Part shown: positions 1-7,476 of the stretch, in pieces
Numbering within the stretch: the stretch's first letter is position 1
How the letters are laid out: every line of letters starts with the position of its first letter
NCBI GenBank assembly: GCA_964420325.1
Contig: CAYQSU010000091.1
Coordinates: 1-7,476 of the forward strand
Length of the DNA: 7,476 bases
Origin: CAYQSU01 sp964420325
GTDB lineage: Bacteria > Pseudomonadota > Alphaproteobacteria > Rhodospirillales > Defluviicoccaceae
Direction: 5' to 3'
Notes under the pieces: model-generated
The model's input: the letters and a program-made list of their open reading frames with translations, nothing else
The model's database searches: none
Told to the model about the DNA's origin: nothing
Program-made: the position numbers and the translations under genes

Positions 1-25
1 CCGCCAGAATCGCACGTTCTGCCGG
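1..25. other. Imperfect inverted repeat at the left edge (possible hairpin)
   Basis: The first nine bases pair with positions 17-25 except for one central C-C mismatch: CCG-C-CAGAA, a seven-base spacer, then TTCTG-C-CGG. It lies at the window edge about 95 nt before nrdR and is followed by only moderately T-rich sequence (TTGTGAATCTCTTGTTTG). It could be the transcription terminator of an upstream gene or a protein-binding site. All three + frames are open here for a short way (frame 1 closes at a TGA at 31-33), so it could also lie in the end of an upstream gene. No further claim is possible without the flanking sequence. Confidence 0.35.
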
Positions 26-97
26 CCTTGTGAATCTCTTGTTTGTGTCAATGCACTAGGACCAGGGGCGCGGCAAACGTCAGCGCCTTGAACACAC

Positions 98-110
98 GAG
101 GGGGAAAGGA
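98..110 (+). promoter_or_regulatory. Ribosome binding site of nrdR
   Basis: A purine-rich stretch GAGGGGGAAAGGA ends nine bases before the ATG at 120. This is the strongest Shine-Dalgarno-like sequence in the operon and supports that ATG as the start of nrdR. I could not find a convincing sigma-70 promoter in 1-97: TTGTGA at 28-33 has only a poor -10 (ATGCAC) at 17-nt spacing. Confidence 0.7.
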
Positions 111-119
111 TCAAGGCCC

Positions 120-572
120 ATGCGCTGTCCGTTCTGCGGCCACGAGGATACCCAGGTCAAGGACTCACGGCCAACCGAGGATCACGCCGCCATCCGCCGG
201 CGACGCTACTGTCCCGCCTGCGGGGCGCGGTGGACGACCTTCGAAAGGGTGTATCTGCGCGAGCTCACGGTGATCAAGAAGGACGGCGAGAAGGCGCCAT
301 TCGATCGCGAGAAGCTCATGCGATCGCTGCGCATCGCGCTGCGCAAGCGGCCGGTCGACGACAACCGGATCGAACGCGTGGTGAACAGCATCCAGCGCCG
401 CCTCGAGACGCTCGGCGAGTCCGAGATCCCCTCGAAGGTGATCGGCGAAATGGCCATGGAGCAGCTGGCCCAGCTCGACCAGGTGGCCTACGTGCGGTTC
501 GCATCGGTCTACAAGAACTTCCGCGAAGCCAAGGACTTCGAGGAGTTCGTGGAAACCCTTGGTGAGCGCTAG
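120..572 (+). CDS. nrdR: Transcriptional repressor NrdR
   Basis: NrdR is a cytoplasmic ATP/dATP-sensing repressor of ribonucleotide reductase genes. The 150-residue product has the full family layout and length. An N-terminal zinc ribbon carries C3, C6, C31 and C34 (CPFC ... CPAC), preceded by the basic run RRRRYC and followed by the RWTTFERV segment, where most homologues have RFTTYE. An ATP-cone domain begins near VIKKDG (about residues 51-56) and runs to about residue 140, with the typical VAYVRFASVYKNF segment. The start is fixed by a strong ribosome binding site nine bases upstream and by the family's usual N-terminus. Its stop overlaps the start of ribD by 11 nt, so the two are probably translated from the same message. 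No NrdR-box-like pair of repeats was recognised upstream, so autoregulation is not supported by the sequence. Confidence 0.97.
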   Translation: MRCPFCGHEDTQVKDSRPTEDHAAIRRRRYCPACGARWTTFERVYLRELTVIKKDGEKAPFDREKLMRSLRIALRKRPVDDNRIERVVNSIQRRLETLGESEIPSKVIGEMAMEQLAQLDQVAYVRFASVYKNFREAKDFEEFVETLGER

Positions 573-1689
573 CCCGGTAGCCGGCAGCAGTCTTGCCGAC
601 GGCCGGTACATGGGGGCGGCGCTCGCGCTCGCCCGCCGCAACCTCGGCTGCGTCTGGCCCAACCCCGCCGTCGGCTGCCTCCTCGTCCGCGAGGGGGTCA
701 TCGTCGGCCGCGGCTGGACGCAACGGGGCGGCCGGCCGCACGCGGAGACCGAGGCGCTGCGCCAGGCGGCGGACGAGGCACGGGGCGCCACCGCCTATGT
801 CACGCTCGAGCCGTGCGCGCATCGGGGCGAGACGCCGCCGTGCGCCGACGCGCTGATCGCCGCCAGCATCGCACGCGCCGTGATCGCGCTCGAGGATCCC
901 GATCCGCGCGTCTCCGGGCGCGGCATCGCCAGGCTGCGGGCGGCCGGCATCGCCGTCGACACGGGCGTCTCCGAGGCCGCGGCGGCGGAGCTCAACCGGG
1001 GTTTCCTCATCCGCTGCACCGAAGGGCGGCCCCTGATCACGGTGAAGCTGGCGACCTCCCTCGACGGCCGCATCGCGACGGGGACGGGTGACAGCCGATG
1101 GATCACCGGCGACCAGGCGCGGCGGTTCGCCCACCGGCTGCGCTACGAGCATGACGCAGTGATGGTGGGGTCCGGCACCGCGATTGCCGACGATCCCGAG
1201 CTGACCTGTCGGCTCAGCGGTTTGGCCAACCGCTCGCTGGTGCGCATCGTCGCCGACGGCCGGCTGCGCCTGCCTCCGGCATCGCGGCTCGCCGCCACCT
1301 GCCGCAATGCGCCGACCTGGGTGCTGACGCGGGCCGACGCCCCGGCCGATCGCCGCAGCCGCCTGGAGGCGCTCGGCGTCAGGGTGATCGACGTCGCCAC
1401 CGGCGACGGCGGTGATCTGGACCCGCGGGCGATCGCCCTGACGCTGGGCGCTCTCGGCCTCACCCGGGTGATGATCGAGGGCGGCGGCACGCTCGTCGCC
1501 GCTTTCCTCGCCGCCGGCCTCGTCGACGGCCTGGCATGGTTCCATGCCCCGCGGGTGCTCGGCGCCGATGCGCTGCCGGCCGCCCGGCTCACCGGCATCG
1601 ATCGCCTCGCCGACGCCCCGGCCTTCGTCCGCCGCGAGGTTCTCGAGCTCGGCGAGGACGTGCTTGAAACCTACGCTCGAAGCCGCTAG
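562..1689 (+). CDS. ribD: Bifunctional pyrimidine deaminase/reductase RibD
   Basis: RibD performs the second and third steps of riboflavin synthesis: zinc-dependent deamination of the pyrimidinone ring, then NADPH-dependent reduction of the ribose. The product has about 375 residues, normal for the fused enzyme. The deaminase domain (about residues 12-145) shows WPNPAVGC, the zinc/catalytic HAE motif (H60, E62) and the second zinc motif PCAHRGETPPC (C85, C94), then DPDPRVSGRG. The reductase domain (about 155-375) starts with RPLITVKLATSLDGRIA and contains SRWITG and VMIEGGGTL. The start is a non-ATG codon. I chose GTG at 562, with GGAAA six bases upstream. TTG at 559 would add one residue, and ATG at 610 would remove the beginning of the deaminase domain. 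It overlaps the end of nrdR by 11 nt, implying translational coupling. No FMN riboswitch precedes it. Confidence 0.95.
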   Translation: MSASPVAGSSLADGRYMGAALALARRNLGCVWPNPAVGCLLVREGVIVGRGWTQRGGRPHAETEALRQAADEARGATAYVTLEPCAHRGETPPCADALIAASIARAVIALEDPDPRVSGRGIARLRAAGIAVDTGVSEAAAAELNRGFLIRCTEGRPLITVKLATSLDGRIATGTGDSRWITGDQARRFAHRLRYEHDAVMVGSGTAIADDPELTCRLSGLANRSLVRIVADGRLRLPPASRLAATCRNAPTWVLTRADAPADRRSRLEALGVRVIDVATGDGGDLDPRAIALTLGALGLTRVMIEGGGTLVAAFLAAGLVDGLAWFHAPRVLGADALPAARLTGIDRLADAPAFVRREVLELGEDVLETYARSR

Positions 1690-1698
1690 GCGAAGGCC

Positions 1699-2286
1699 AT
1701 GTTCACGGGCATTGTCACCGACGTGGCGTCCGTGCGGTCGGTGCAGCCGACGGGCGACACGCAGTTCGAGCTGAGCACGGCCTACGACACCTCGGACCTG
1801 GCGATCGGCGCCTCGGTGTCGTGCTCGGGCGTGTGCCTCACCGTGATCGACAGGGGACCGGGCTGGTTCGCGGTCTCGGCCTCGGCAGAGACACTGGCGC
1901 GAACGACCCTCGGAGGCTGGCAGGCGGGCACCCCGGTCAACCTCGAGCGGGCACTCAAGCTGGGAGACGAGCTTGGCGGGCATCTGGTTTCGGGACACGT
2001 CGACGGCGTCGGAACGGTCCTCTCGGCATCGCCCGAGGGCGAGTCGCTCCGGCTCGCGTTCGAGGCGCCGCGGGAGCTGATGCGGTTCATCGCGGTCAAG
2101 GGATCGGTCGCCGTCGACGGCGTGTCGCTGACGGTCAACACCGTCGATGGGCCGCGCTTCGGCGTCAATCTCATCCCGCACACCCTCGCGGTGACGACGC
2201 TCGGGCGGCTCAAGGCCGGCGACCGGGTCAACCTGGAAATCGACATGGTGGCACGATATGTTGCGCGATTGCTCTTTACCGCGTGA
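1699..2286 (+). CDS. ribE: Riboflavin synthase (alpha chain)
   Basis: This enzyme carries out the last step of riboflavin synthesis, a dismutation of two 6,7-dimethyl-8-ribityllumazine molecules into riboflavin and the pyrimidine substrate of RibH. The 195-residue product is a tandem of two lumazine-binding domains. The first (about 1-95) opens with the classic MFTGIV and contains GASVSCSGVCLTV (S41, S43, C46) and the linker GGHLVSGHVDG. The second (about 97-195) repeats the pattern as KGSVAVDGVSLTVN (K134, S143) and ends in the usual NLEIDMVARYVARLL. The ATG at 1699 gives exactly the canonical N-terminus. It lies nine bases after the ribD stop, with only a weak AGG/GAAGG ribosome binding site, so translation is probably helped by ribosomes leaving ribD. 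In other naming schemes this gene is called ribC. Confidence 0.96.
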   Translation: MFTGIVTDVASVRSVQPTGDTQFELSTAYDTSDLAIGASVSCSGVCLTVIDRGPGWFAVSASAETLARTTLGGWQAGTPVNLERALKLGDELGGHLVSGHVDGVGTVLSASPEGESLRLAFEAPRELMRFIAVKGSVAVDGVSLTVNTVDGPRFGVNLIPHTLAVTTLGRLKAGDRVNLEIDMVARYVARLLFTA

Positions 2287-2290
2287 CGCC

Positions 2291-3415
2291 ATGCCAGCCG
2301 CCAGCCAGTTCGCTCCGGTCGAGGAGATCATCGAGGACGTGCGCAACGGCCGGATGATCATCCTCGTCGACGACGAGGACCGCGAGAACGAGGGGGATCT
2401 GGTCGTTCCGGCGCAGATGGCGACGCCCGAGGCGATTAATTTCATGGCCAAGCACGGGCGCGGCCTGATCTGCCTCGCGCTCACCCGCGGGCGGGTCAGG
2501 CAGTTGAAGCTGCCGCTGATGGCTCAGCACAACACGTCGAGGCACCAGACCGCGTTCACCGTGTCCATCGAGGCCCGCGACGGCGTCACCACGGGCATCT
2601 CCGCGTCCGATCGGGCGCGCACCATCTCGGTCGCGATCGATCCGACCAAGGGCCCCGAGGACCTGGTCTCGCCCGGGCACGTGTTCCCGTTGGAGGCGCG
2701 CGACGGTGGCGTCCTGGTGCGTGCCGGCCATACCGAGGCCGCCGTCGATCTCGCCCGTCTCGCCGGGCTCAACCCGTCGGGTGTGATCTGCGAGGTGATG
2801 AACGACGACGGCACGATGGCGAGGACGCCGGACCTGCTCGCGTTCGCGGAGCGGCACGGCCTCAAGGCGGGCACCATCGCCGACCTGATCGCCTTCAGGC
2901 TGCGGCACGACCGCATCGTCGAGCGCATCGCCGAGACCGACCTCGAGAGCCTCTACGGCGGCTCGTTCCGCATGTACGTCTACGTCAACCGAGTGGCCTA
3001 TGCCGAGCACGTCGCCCTGGTCAAAGGCGAGCCGGGCGGGGACGGGCCGGTGCTGGTCCGCATGCACGCGCTGAACGTCCTCGAGGACGTCCTCGGAGAC
3101 AACCGCGCCGGCAACGCGCGCCAGCTGAGACGGGCCATGGAGATCATCGGCGAGGCCGGGCGGGGCGTCGTGGTGCTCATCCGCGAGCCGCACAAATCCA
3201 GCCTATCGGACCGGGTGCGGGCGAGGATGGCGGGGGAGGAGGAGAAGACGCCGCAGCTCCGCGACTACGGCGTCGGCGCCCAGATCCTTCTCGATCTCGG
3301 CGTCAAGACCATGATCTTGCTTTCGAACACCCAGCGGACCATCATCGGTCTCGAGGGCTACGGCCTGACCATCGCCGGCCGGCGGCCGATCGAGAGGCTC
3401 GAAGAGGTGCGATGA
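2291..3415 (+). CDS. ribB: RibBA/RibBX-type 3,4-dihydroxy-2-butanone 4-phosphate synthase with degenerate GTP cyclohydrolase II domain
   Basis: The N-terminal domain (about residues 8-205 of 374) makes the four-carbon donor 3,4-dihydroxy-2-butanone 4-phosphate from ribulose 5-phosphate. It keeps the metal/substrate loop DDEDRENEGD (27-36), the SRHQTAFTVS segment, GVTTGISASDRA, and the PGHVFPL and AGHTEA (145-150) motifs. The C-terminal part (about 206-374) is recognisably related to GTP cyclohydrolase II (YGGSFRMYVY, HVALVKGE, DYGVGAQILLDLGVKTM) but looks inactive. Aligning by eye to E. coli RibA, the zinc cysteines C54, C65 and C67 become N262, A273 and N275, and the AYALQD stretch with the catalytic tyrosine is absent. 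This matches the RibBX variant described in Proteobacteria. I chose ATG 2291, four bases after the ribE stop, because homologues begin just before the F-x-P-V/I-E-E-I-I segment; ATG 2258 would add 11 unlikely residues. The stop overlaps ribH in ATGA. Confidence 0.93.
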   Translation: MPAASQFAPVEEIIEDVRNGRMIILVDDEDRENEGDLVVPAQMATPEAINFMAKHGRGLICLALTRGRVRQLKLPLMAQHNTSRHQTAFTVSIEARDGVTTGISASDRARTISVAIDPTKGPEDLVSPGHVFPLEARDGGVLVRAGHTEAAVDLARLAGLNPSGVICEVMNDDGTMARTPDLLAFAERHGLKAGTIADLIAFRLRHDRIVERIAETDLESLYGGSFRMYVYVNRVAYAEHVALVKGEPGGDGPVLVRMHALNVLEDVLGDNRAGNARQLRRAMEIIGEAGRGVVVLIREPHKSSLSDRVRARMAGEEEKTPQLRDYGVGAQILLDLGVKTMILLSNTQRTIIGLEGYGLTIAGRRPIERLEEVR

Positions 3416-3876
3416 GCACCCTTCCGCATGTCCTGATCGTCGAGGCGCGGTTCTACGAGGACATCGCCGACGAGTTGGCCCGAGGCGCGGTGGCCGTCCT
3501 CGAGGCGGCCGGGGTCTCCTACGAGCGTTGCGCCGTGCCGGGGGCGTTCGAGATTCCCGCCGCCATCCGCTACGCCGTGCGGTCGATGGAGGTCGGGGCG
3601 GCGCCGGTGCGGTATGCCGGGTTCATCGCCCTCGGCTGTGTCATCCGCGGCGAGACCGATCACTACGAGCACATCTCTCGCGAGGCCGCCCGCGGCCTCA
3701 TGAACCTGTCCCTCGCCTACAGCCTTGCCATCGGCTTCGGGGTCCTGACCTGCGACACCCCGGCGCAGGCCCTTGCGCGCGCCGCCGTCGACGAAAAAAA
3801 CAAGGGAGGCCTCGCCGCCGAAGCCTGTCTCCGCATGATGGGGCTCAAACGCGACTTCCGCCTCGTGGCCCGATGA
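3412..3876 (+). CDS. ribH: 6,7-dimethyl-8-ribityllumazine synthase (RibH)
   Basis: RibH condenses the pyrimidine made by RibD with the four-carbon unit made by RibB, giving lumazine for riboflavin synthase. The 154-residue product has the normal length. Visible family features are VEARFYEDIADEL, where F14 is the expected ring-stacking aromatic, then PGAFEIPAAI (43-52), ALGCVIRGETDHYEHIS with H84 as the expected catalytic histidine, and the C-terminal NKGGLAAEACLRMM. The start codon overlaps the stop of the previous gene (ATGA), with GAAGAGG a few bases upstream, and the gene's own stop overlaps nusB in the same way. A run of seven A at 3794-3800 within the Glu-Lys-Asn-Lys-Gly codons is unusual for this GC-rich gene. 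Whether it assembles as a pentamer, decamer or icosahedron cannot be read from the sequence. Confidence 0.96.
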   Translation: MSTLPHVLIVEARFYEDIADELARGAVAVLEAAGVSYERCAVPGAFEIPAAIRYAVRSMEVGAAPVRYAGFIALGCVIRGETDHYEHISREAARGLMNLSLAYSLAIGFGVLTCDTPAQALARAAVDEKNKGGLAAEACLRMMGLKRDFRLVAR

Positions 3877-4376
3877 CCGGCAGGAGGAAAGGCCCGGCAG
3901 GCGCGGAGCGCTCCGCCGCGAGGCTGGCCTGCGTGCAGGTGCTGTACGAGATGGAGGTCTCGGGCGCGACGCTCGATCCGGTGCTCGAGGACTACATGGC
4001 GGACCGCTGGCAGAGGCTCGGCCAGCCGACCGACCTTGCCAAGCCGGACCGCGCCTTTCTGACCCGCCTGGTGCGGGGCGTCAGCGAGCGGCTCGTCGAG
4101 ATCGATGCCGCCATCGAGGCGGCGCTCGCCTCCGATCTCGATCTCGATCGGCTCGAGGTCCTGCTGCGGGCGATCCTCCGTGCCGGGACCTTCGAGCTCA
4201 TCGCGCTCCCGAAGGTACCGACGAAGGTGGTGATCAACGAGTATACTGAGTTGGCCCACGCCTTCTTTTTCGGGCGGGAGCCGGGGCTCGTCAATGCCGT
4301 GCTCGACCGCGTCGCCCGCAGCGTGCGGCCTCAGGGCCGACGGACGGACGGGGGCGAGGATGACCCGCAGGGTTGA
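3873..4376 (+). CDS. nusB: Transcription antitermination factor NusB
   Basis: NusB binds boxA RNA together with ribosomal protein S10 and supports processive transcription of rRNA operons; it acts in the cytoplasm. The product has 167 residues, within the usual range, and is an all-helical NusB fold by its motifs. The N-terminal RSAARLACVQVLYEME is the conserved first helix, and the C-terminal half shows LPKVPTKVVINEYTELAHAFF and EPGLVNAVLDRVAR, the family signature. The first dozen residues are basic (TGRRKG). The ATG at 3873 overlaps the ribH stop (ATGA) and lacks a clear ribosome binding site, so translation probably depends on reinitiation after ribH. The same reading frame is open upstream to about 3528, inside ribH; this is a shadow and not part of the gene. 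The 3' end overlaps thiL by 17 nt. A position next to ribH is common for nusB. Confidence 0.95.
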   Translation: MTGRRKGPAGAERSAARLACVQVLYEMEVSGATLDPVLEDYMADRWQRLGQPTDLAKPDRAFLTRLVRGVSERLVEIDAAIEAALASDLDLDRLEVLLRAILRAGTFELIALPKVPTKVVINEYTELAHAFFFGREPGLVNAVLDRVARSVRPQGRRTDGGEDDPQG

Positions 4377-5373
4377 CGAGTTCGAGCTGATCGCCCGCCA
4401 CTTCAGGCCGCTGGCGGAGGGGGAGTCCGGGGCTCTCGGGCTGCTCGACGACGCGGCGATCATCACCGTGCCGGCCGGACGCGCGCTGATCGTGACCACG
4501 GACGGCATCGTCGAGGGCGTGCATTTCCCGGCTGGCGAGGATCCCTCGGTCGTCGCCTGGCGGCTGCTCGCGGTCGGGCTTTCGGATCTCGCCGCGATGG
4601 GCGCGGAGCCCTTCGTCTATACCCTGGCGCTCGCCATCCCGAAGCGCTGGCGGGCCCGCGCGCGCGAACGCTGGATTGCGGCGTTCTCCCGCGGTCTGGC
4701 CGCGGCACAGGCCGAGCTCGCGGCCGTCCTGGTCGGCGGCGACACGGTGGCGACGCCGGGTCCCCTCACCCTGACTGTCACCGCCCTGGGGCAGGCAGCC
4801 GAGGGACGGGCGCTGCGCCGATCCGCGGCCAAGCCCGGCGACGCGGTCTTCGTATCGGGCAGCATCGGCGACGCGGCCCTCGGCCTGGAGGCGATCAACG
4901 ACGGACTCCGGGATCTCTCCGATTCGCAGCGCCAGGCGCTGATCGATCGCTTCCGCCGGCCGCAGCCGAGACTTCGCCTGGGCCTCCGGCTGGTCGGTCT
5001 GGTTCACGCAGCGGCCGACGTGTCGGACGGCCTGATCGCGGATATCGGCCACATCTGCGTCTCCTCCGGGGTCTCCGCGACGGTCGAGATGTCGCGGGTC
5101 CCGCTGTCGGCGGCGGCGGCGGCGGCGGTCGCCGCCGACCCGGCCCGCTGGCGGCTGGTGCTGACCGGCGGCGACGACTACGAACTCGCCTTCACCGCAC
5201 CGCCCGCCGCCGAAGCGACACTGGCGGCGATCGCGGACGACGTCGGCGTGCCGATCCGTCGCATCGGACGCATCGATGCGATCGAAGCGGACGCCGCCCG
5301 CCCAGGCGTCCACGTCATCGCCGCCGACGGCCGCGACGTTGTCTTCGAATCGACGGGCTTTCGCCACTTCTGA
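4360..5373 (+). CDS. thiL: Thiamine-monophosphate kinase ThiL
   Basis: ThiL phosphorylates thiamine monophosphate to thiamine diphosphate using ATP and Mg2+. The product has 337 residues and the PurM/SelD-like (AIRS) two-domain pattern. The N-terminal ATP-binding half shows DEFELIARHF, GLLDDAAI (D30, D31), the TTDGIVEGVHF loop (D48, H55), LSDLAAMGAEP and GGDT (126-129). The C-terminal half shows DVSDGLIADIGHI (D220, D223) and GGDDYEL (270-276). Homologues usually read VNLSDLAA, whereas this protein has VGLSDLAA. I chose ATG 4360, preceded by GGGGGCGAGG and giving the usual M-x-x-x-x-EFELI start; ATG 4294 would add 22 residues lying wholly within nusB. The start overlaps the nusB end by 17 nt. 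A trinucleotide repeat encodes a short alanine run. It is the last gene of the packed operon. Confidence 0.95.
   Translation: MTRRVDEFELIARHFRPLAEGESGALGLLDDAAIITVPAGRALIVTTDGIVEGVHFPAGEDPSVVAWRLLAVGLSDLAAMGAEPFVYTLALAIPKRWRARARERWIAAFSRGLAAAQAELAAVLVGGDTVATPGPLTLTVTALGQAAEGRALRRSAAKPGDAVFVSGSIGDAALGLEAINDGLRDLSDSQRQALIDRFRRPQPRLRLGLRLVGLVHAAADVSDGLIADIGHICVSSGVSATVEMSRVPLSAAAAAAVAADPARWRLVLTGGDDYELAFTAPPAAEATLAAIADDVGVPIRRIGRIDAIEADAARPGVHVIAADGRDVVFESTGFRHF
5108..5128. repeat. (CGG)7 trinucleotide repeat inside thiL
   Basis: Seven uninterrupted copies of CGG lie in the thiL coding frame, where they read as a serine followed by six alanines (all GCG). Length changes by whole repeats would keep the frame. 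The run lies between the DVSDGL and GGDDYEL motifs, probably in a variable, surface-exposed stretch. It may simply reflect strong GC bias. Confidence 0.8.
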
Positions 5374-5417
5374 GCCAAACGCGTCCGGGCACCGCGCCGC
5401 CTCACGCTGTGCGCCCG

Positions 5418-5440
5418 TCGGCCCGCGACCGCGCCGATTG
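5418..5440 (+). terminator. Weak candidate terminator hairpin after thiL
   Basis: TCGGC at 5418-5422 can pair with GCCGA at 5433-5437, with a ten-base GC-rich loop, followed by TTG. The stem is short and there is no T tract. If transcription ends after thiL, this is the only local hairpin I could find, but Rho-dependent ending or read-through into hppA is equally possible. Confidence 0.15.
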
Positions 5441-5446
5441 TGCAAT

Positions 5447-5464
5447 GCAATAATGGGTTATTGC
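5447..5464. promoter_or_regulatory. Perfect AT-rich palindrome upstream of hppA (possible operator)
   Basis: GCAATAA and TTATTGC form perfect 7-nt arms around a four-base centre TGGG. Allowing one mismatch, the symmetry extends to 5444-5467 (9 of 10 pairs per arm). It sits in the only clearly AT-rich island of the 208-nt gap between thiL and hppA and overlaps promoter-like hexamers. The low GC of the stem and the lack of a following T run argue against a terminator. A dimeric regulator binding site is plausible. I do not recognise the motif as that of a known regulator. Confidence 0.45.
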
Positions 5465-5489
5465 TTTCACGCGGGGCATCTGGCATTTT
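5461..5489 (+). promoter_or_regulatory. Candidate sigma-70-type promoter of hppA
   Basis: TTGCTT (5461-5466) and CATTTT (5484-5489) are spaced by 17 nt, with only partial match to consensus. An alternative in the same island is GCGACC (5425-5430), an 18-nt spacer, and AATAAT (5449-5454), whose -10 is better. Either would place the start roughly 85-125 nt before hppA and would put the palindrome over the promoter. The call rests on base composition and position in the intergenic gap. Confidence 0.25.
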
Positions 5490-5565
5490 GCCGCGGTCGC
5501 TCGACGTAAGGGGGGAACGCGCTCCAGGGTGGTCAGCGAAGGCTCCCTCCGGCGCACTCCGATCA

Positions 5566-5572
5566 GAAGGGG
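5566..5572 (+). promoter_or_regulatory. Ribosome binding site of hppA
   Basis: GAAGGGG ends nine bases before the ATG at 5582 and fixes that codon as the start of hppA. An earlier G-run at 5510-5515 has no start codon at suitable spacing. Confidence 0.65.
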
Positions 5573-5581
5573 CAATTCATC

Positions 5582-7476
<1,895 letters not shown>

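Noticed and set aside
46..51. Perfect TTGACA hexamer on the minus strand before nrdR
   Set aside because: The position 17 nt further on that strand is AGGCCG, with no resemblance to a -10 element, and no minus-strand gene follows within the window.
2258..2290. Upstream ATG that would extend the ribB product by 11 residues
   Set aside because: It lies within the end of ribE without a ribosome binding site, and the added residues do not match the family N-terminus.
316..2484. 722-residue open frame on the minus strand across nrdR, ribD and ribE
   Set aside because: It is antisense to three confidently identified genes, its protein is Arg/Ala/Gly/Asp/His-rich low-complexity sequence without recognisable motifs, and long antisense frames are expected at this GC content.
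5384..5416. GGGCAC ... GTGCGCCC pairing as a terminator of the rib-nusB-thiL operon
   Set aside because: Pairing needs a bulge and a long loop, and no T-rich tract follows.
4291..5445. 384-residue minus-strand open frame opposite thiL
   Set aside because: Mirror of thiL codon bias; Arg/Gly/Asp-rich with no domain pattern.
5453..5509. 18-codon open frame (MGYCFHAGHLAF...) in the thiL-hppA gap, a possible leader peptide
   Set aside because: No ribosome binding site, the start lies inside the palindrome, and there is no run of regulatory codons or attenuator structure.

Overview
The window is a GC-rich (visibly well above 60 %) chromosomal segment of an alphaproteobacterium, probably of the Rhodospirillales. 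I infer this from the gene order nrdR-ribD-ribE-ribB(A)-ribH-nusB-thiL followed by a membrane pyrophosphatase of the K+-independent type, and from protein features typical of that class. All genes lie on the + strand. No RNA gene, insertion sequence, CRISPR array or phage gene is visible.

Layout. Positions 1-119 are non-coding or the tail of an unseen gene; they hold an inverted repeat at the left edge and a good ribosome binding site. From 120 to 5373 runs one tightly packed block of seven genes: nrdR (repressor of ribonucleotide reductase genes), ribD, ribE, a ribBA/ribBX-type gene, ribH, nusB and thiL. Most junctions overlap (11 nt, ATGA, ATGA and 17 nt) or are separated by 4-9 nt. The block therefore looks like one co-transcribed, largely translationally coupled operon. 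A 208-nt gap (5374-5581) follows, with AT-rich promoter-like sequence and a striking palindrome. It leads into hppA, which runs off the right edge with about 70 residues missing.

How the genes work together. RibD, RibB, RibH and RibE provide the deaminase/reductase, the four-carbon donor, lumazine synthase and riboflavin synthase of riboflavin synthesis. The first pathway step, GTP cyclohydrolase II, is not supplied here: the C-terminal half of the RibBA-like protein has lost all three zinc cysteines and the catalytic region, so a separate ribA should exist elsewhere. ThiL makes thiamine diphosphate. NusB is a transcription antitermination factor and NrdR a nucleotide-sensing repressor; both are common neighbours of rib genes. 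HppA is probably expressed from its own promoter and couples pyrophosphate hydrolysis to proton pumping.

This is a conserved housekeeping region, and I do not see a new defence, mobile or otherwise undescribed system. The points most worth a second look are the degenerate GTP cyclohydrolase II domain (already known in the literature as the RibBX variant), the palindrome in front of hppA, and an A-AAA-AAC slippery heptamer in ribH that points into the nusB frame.
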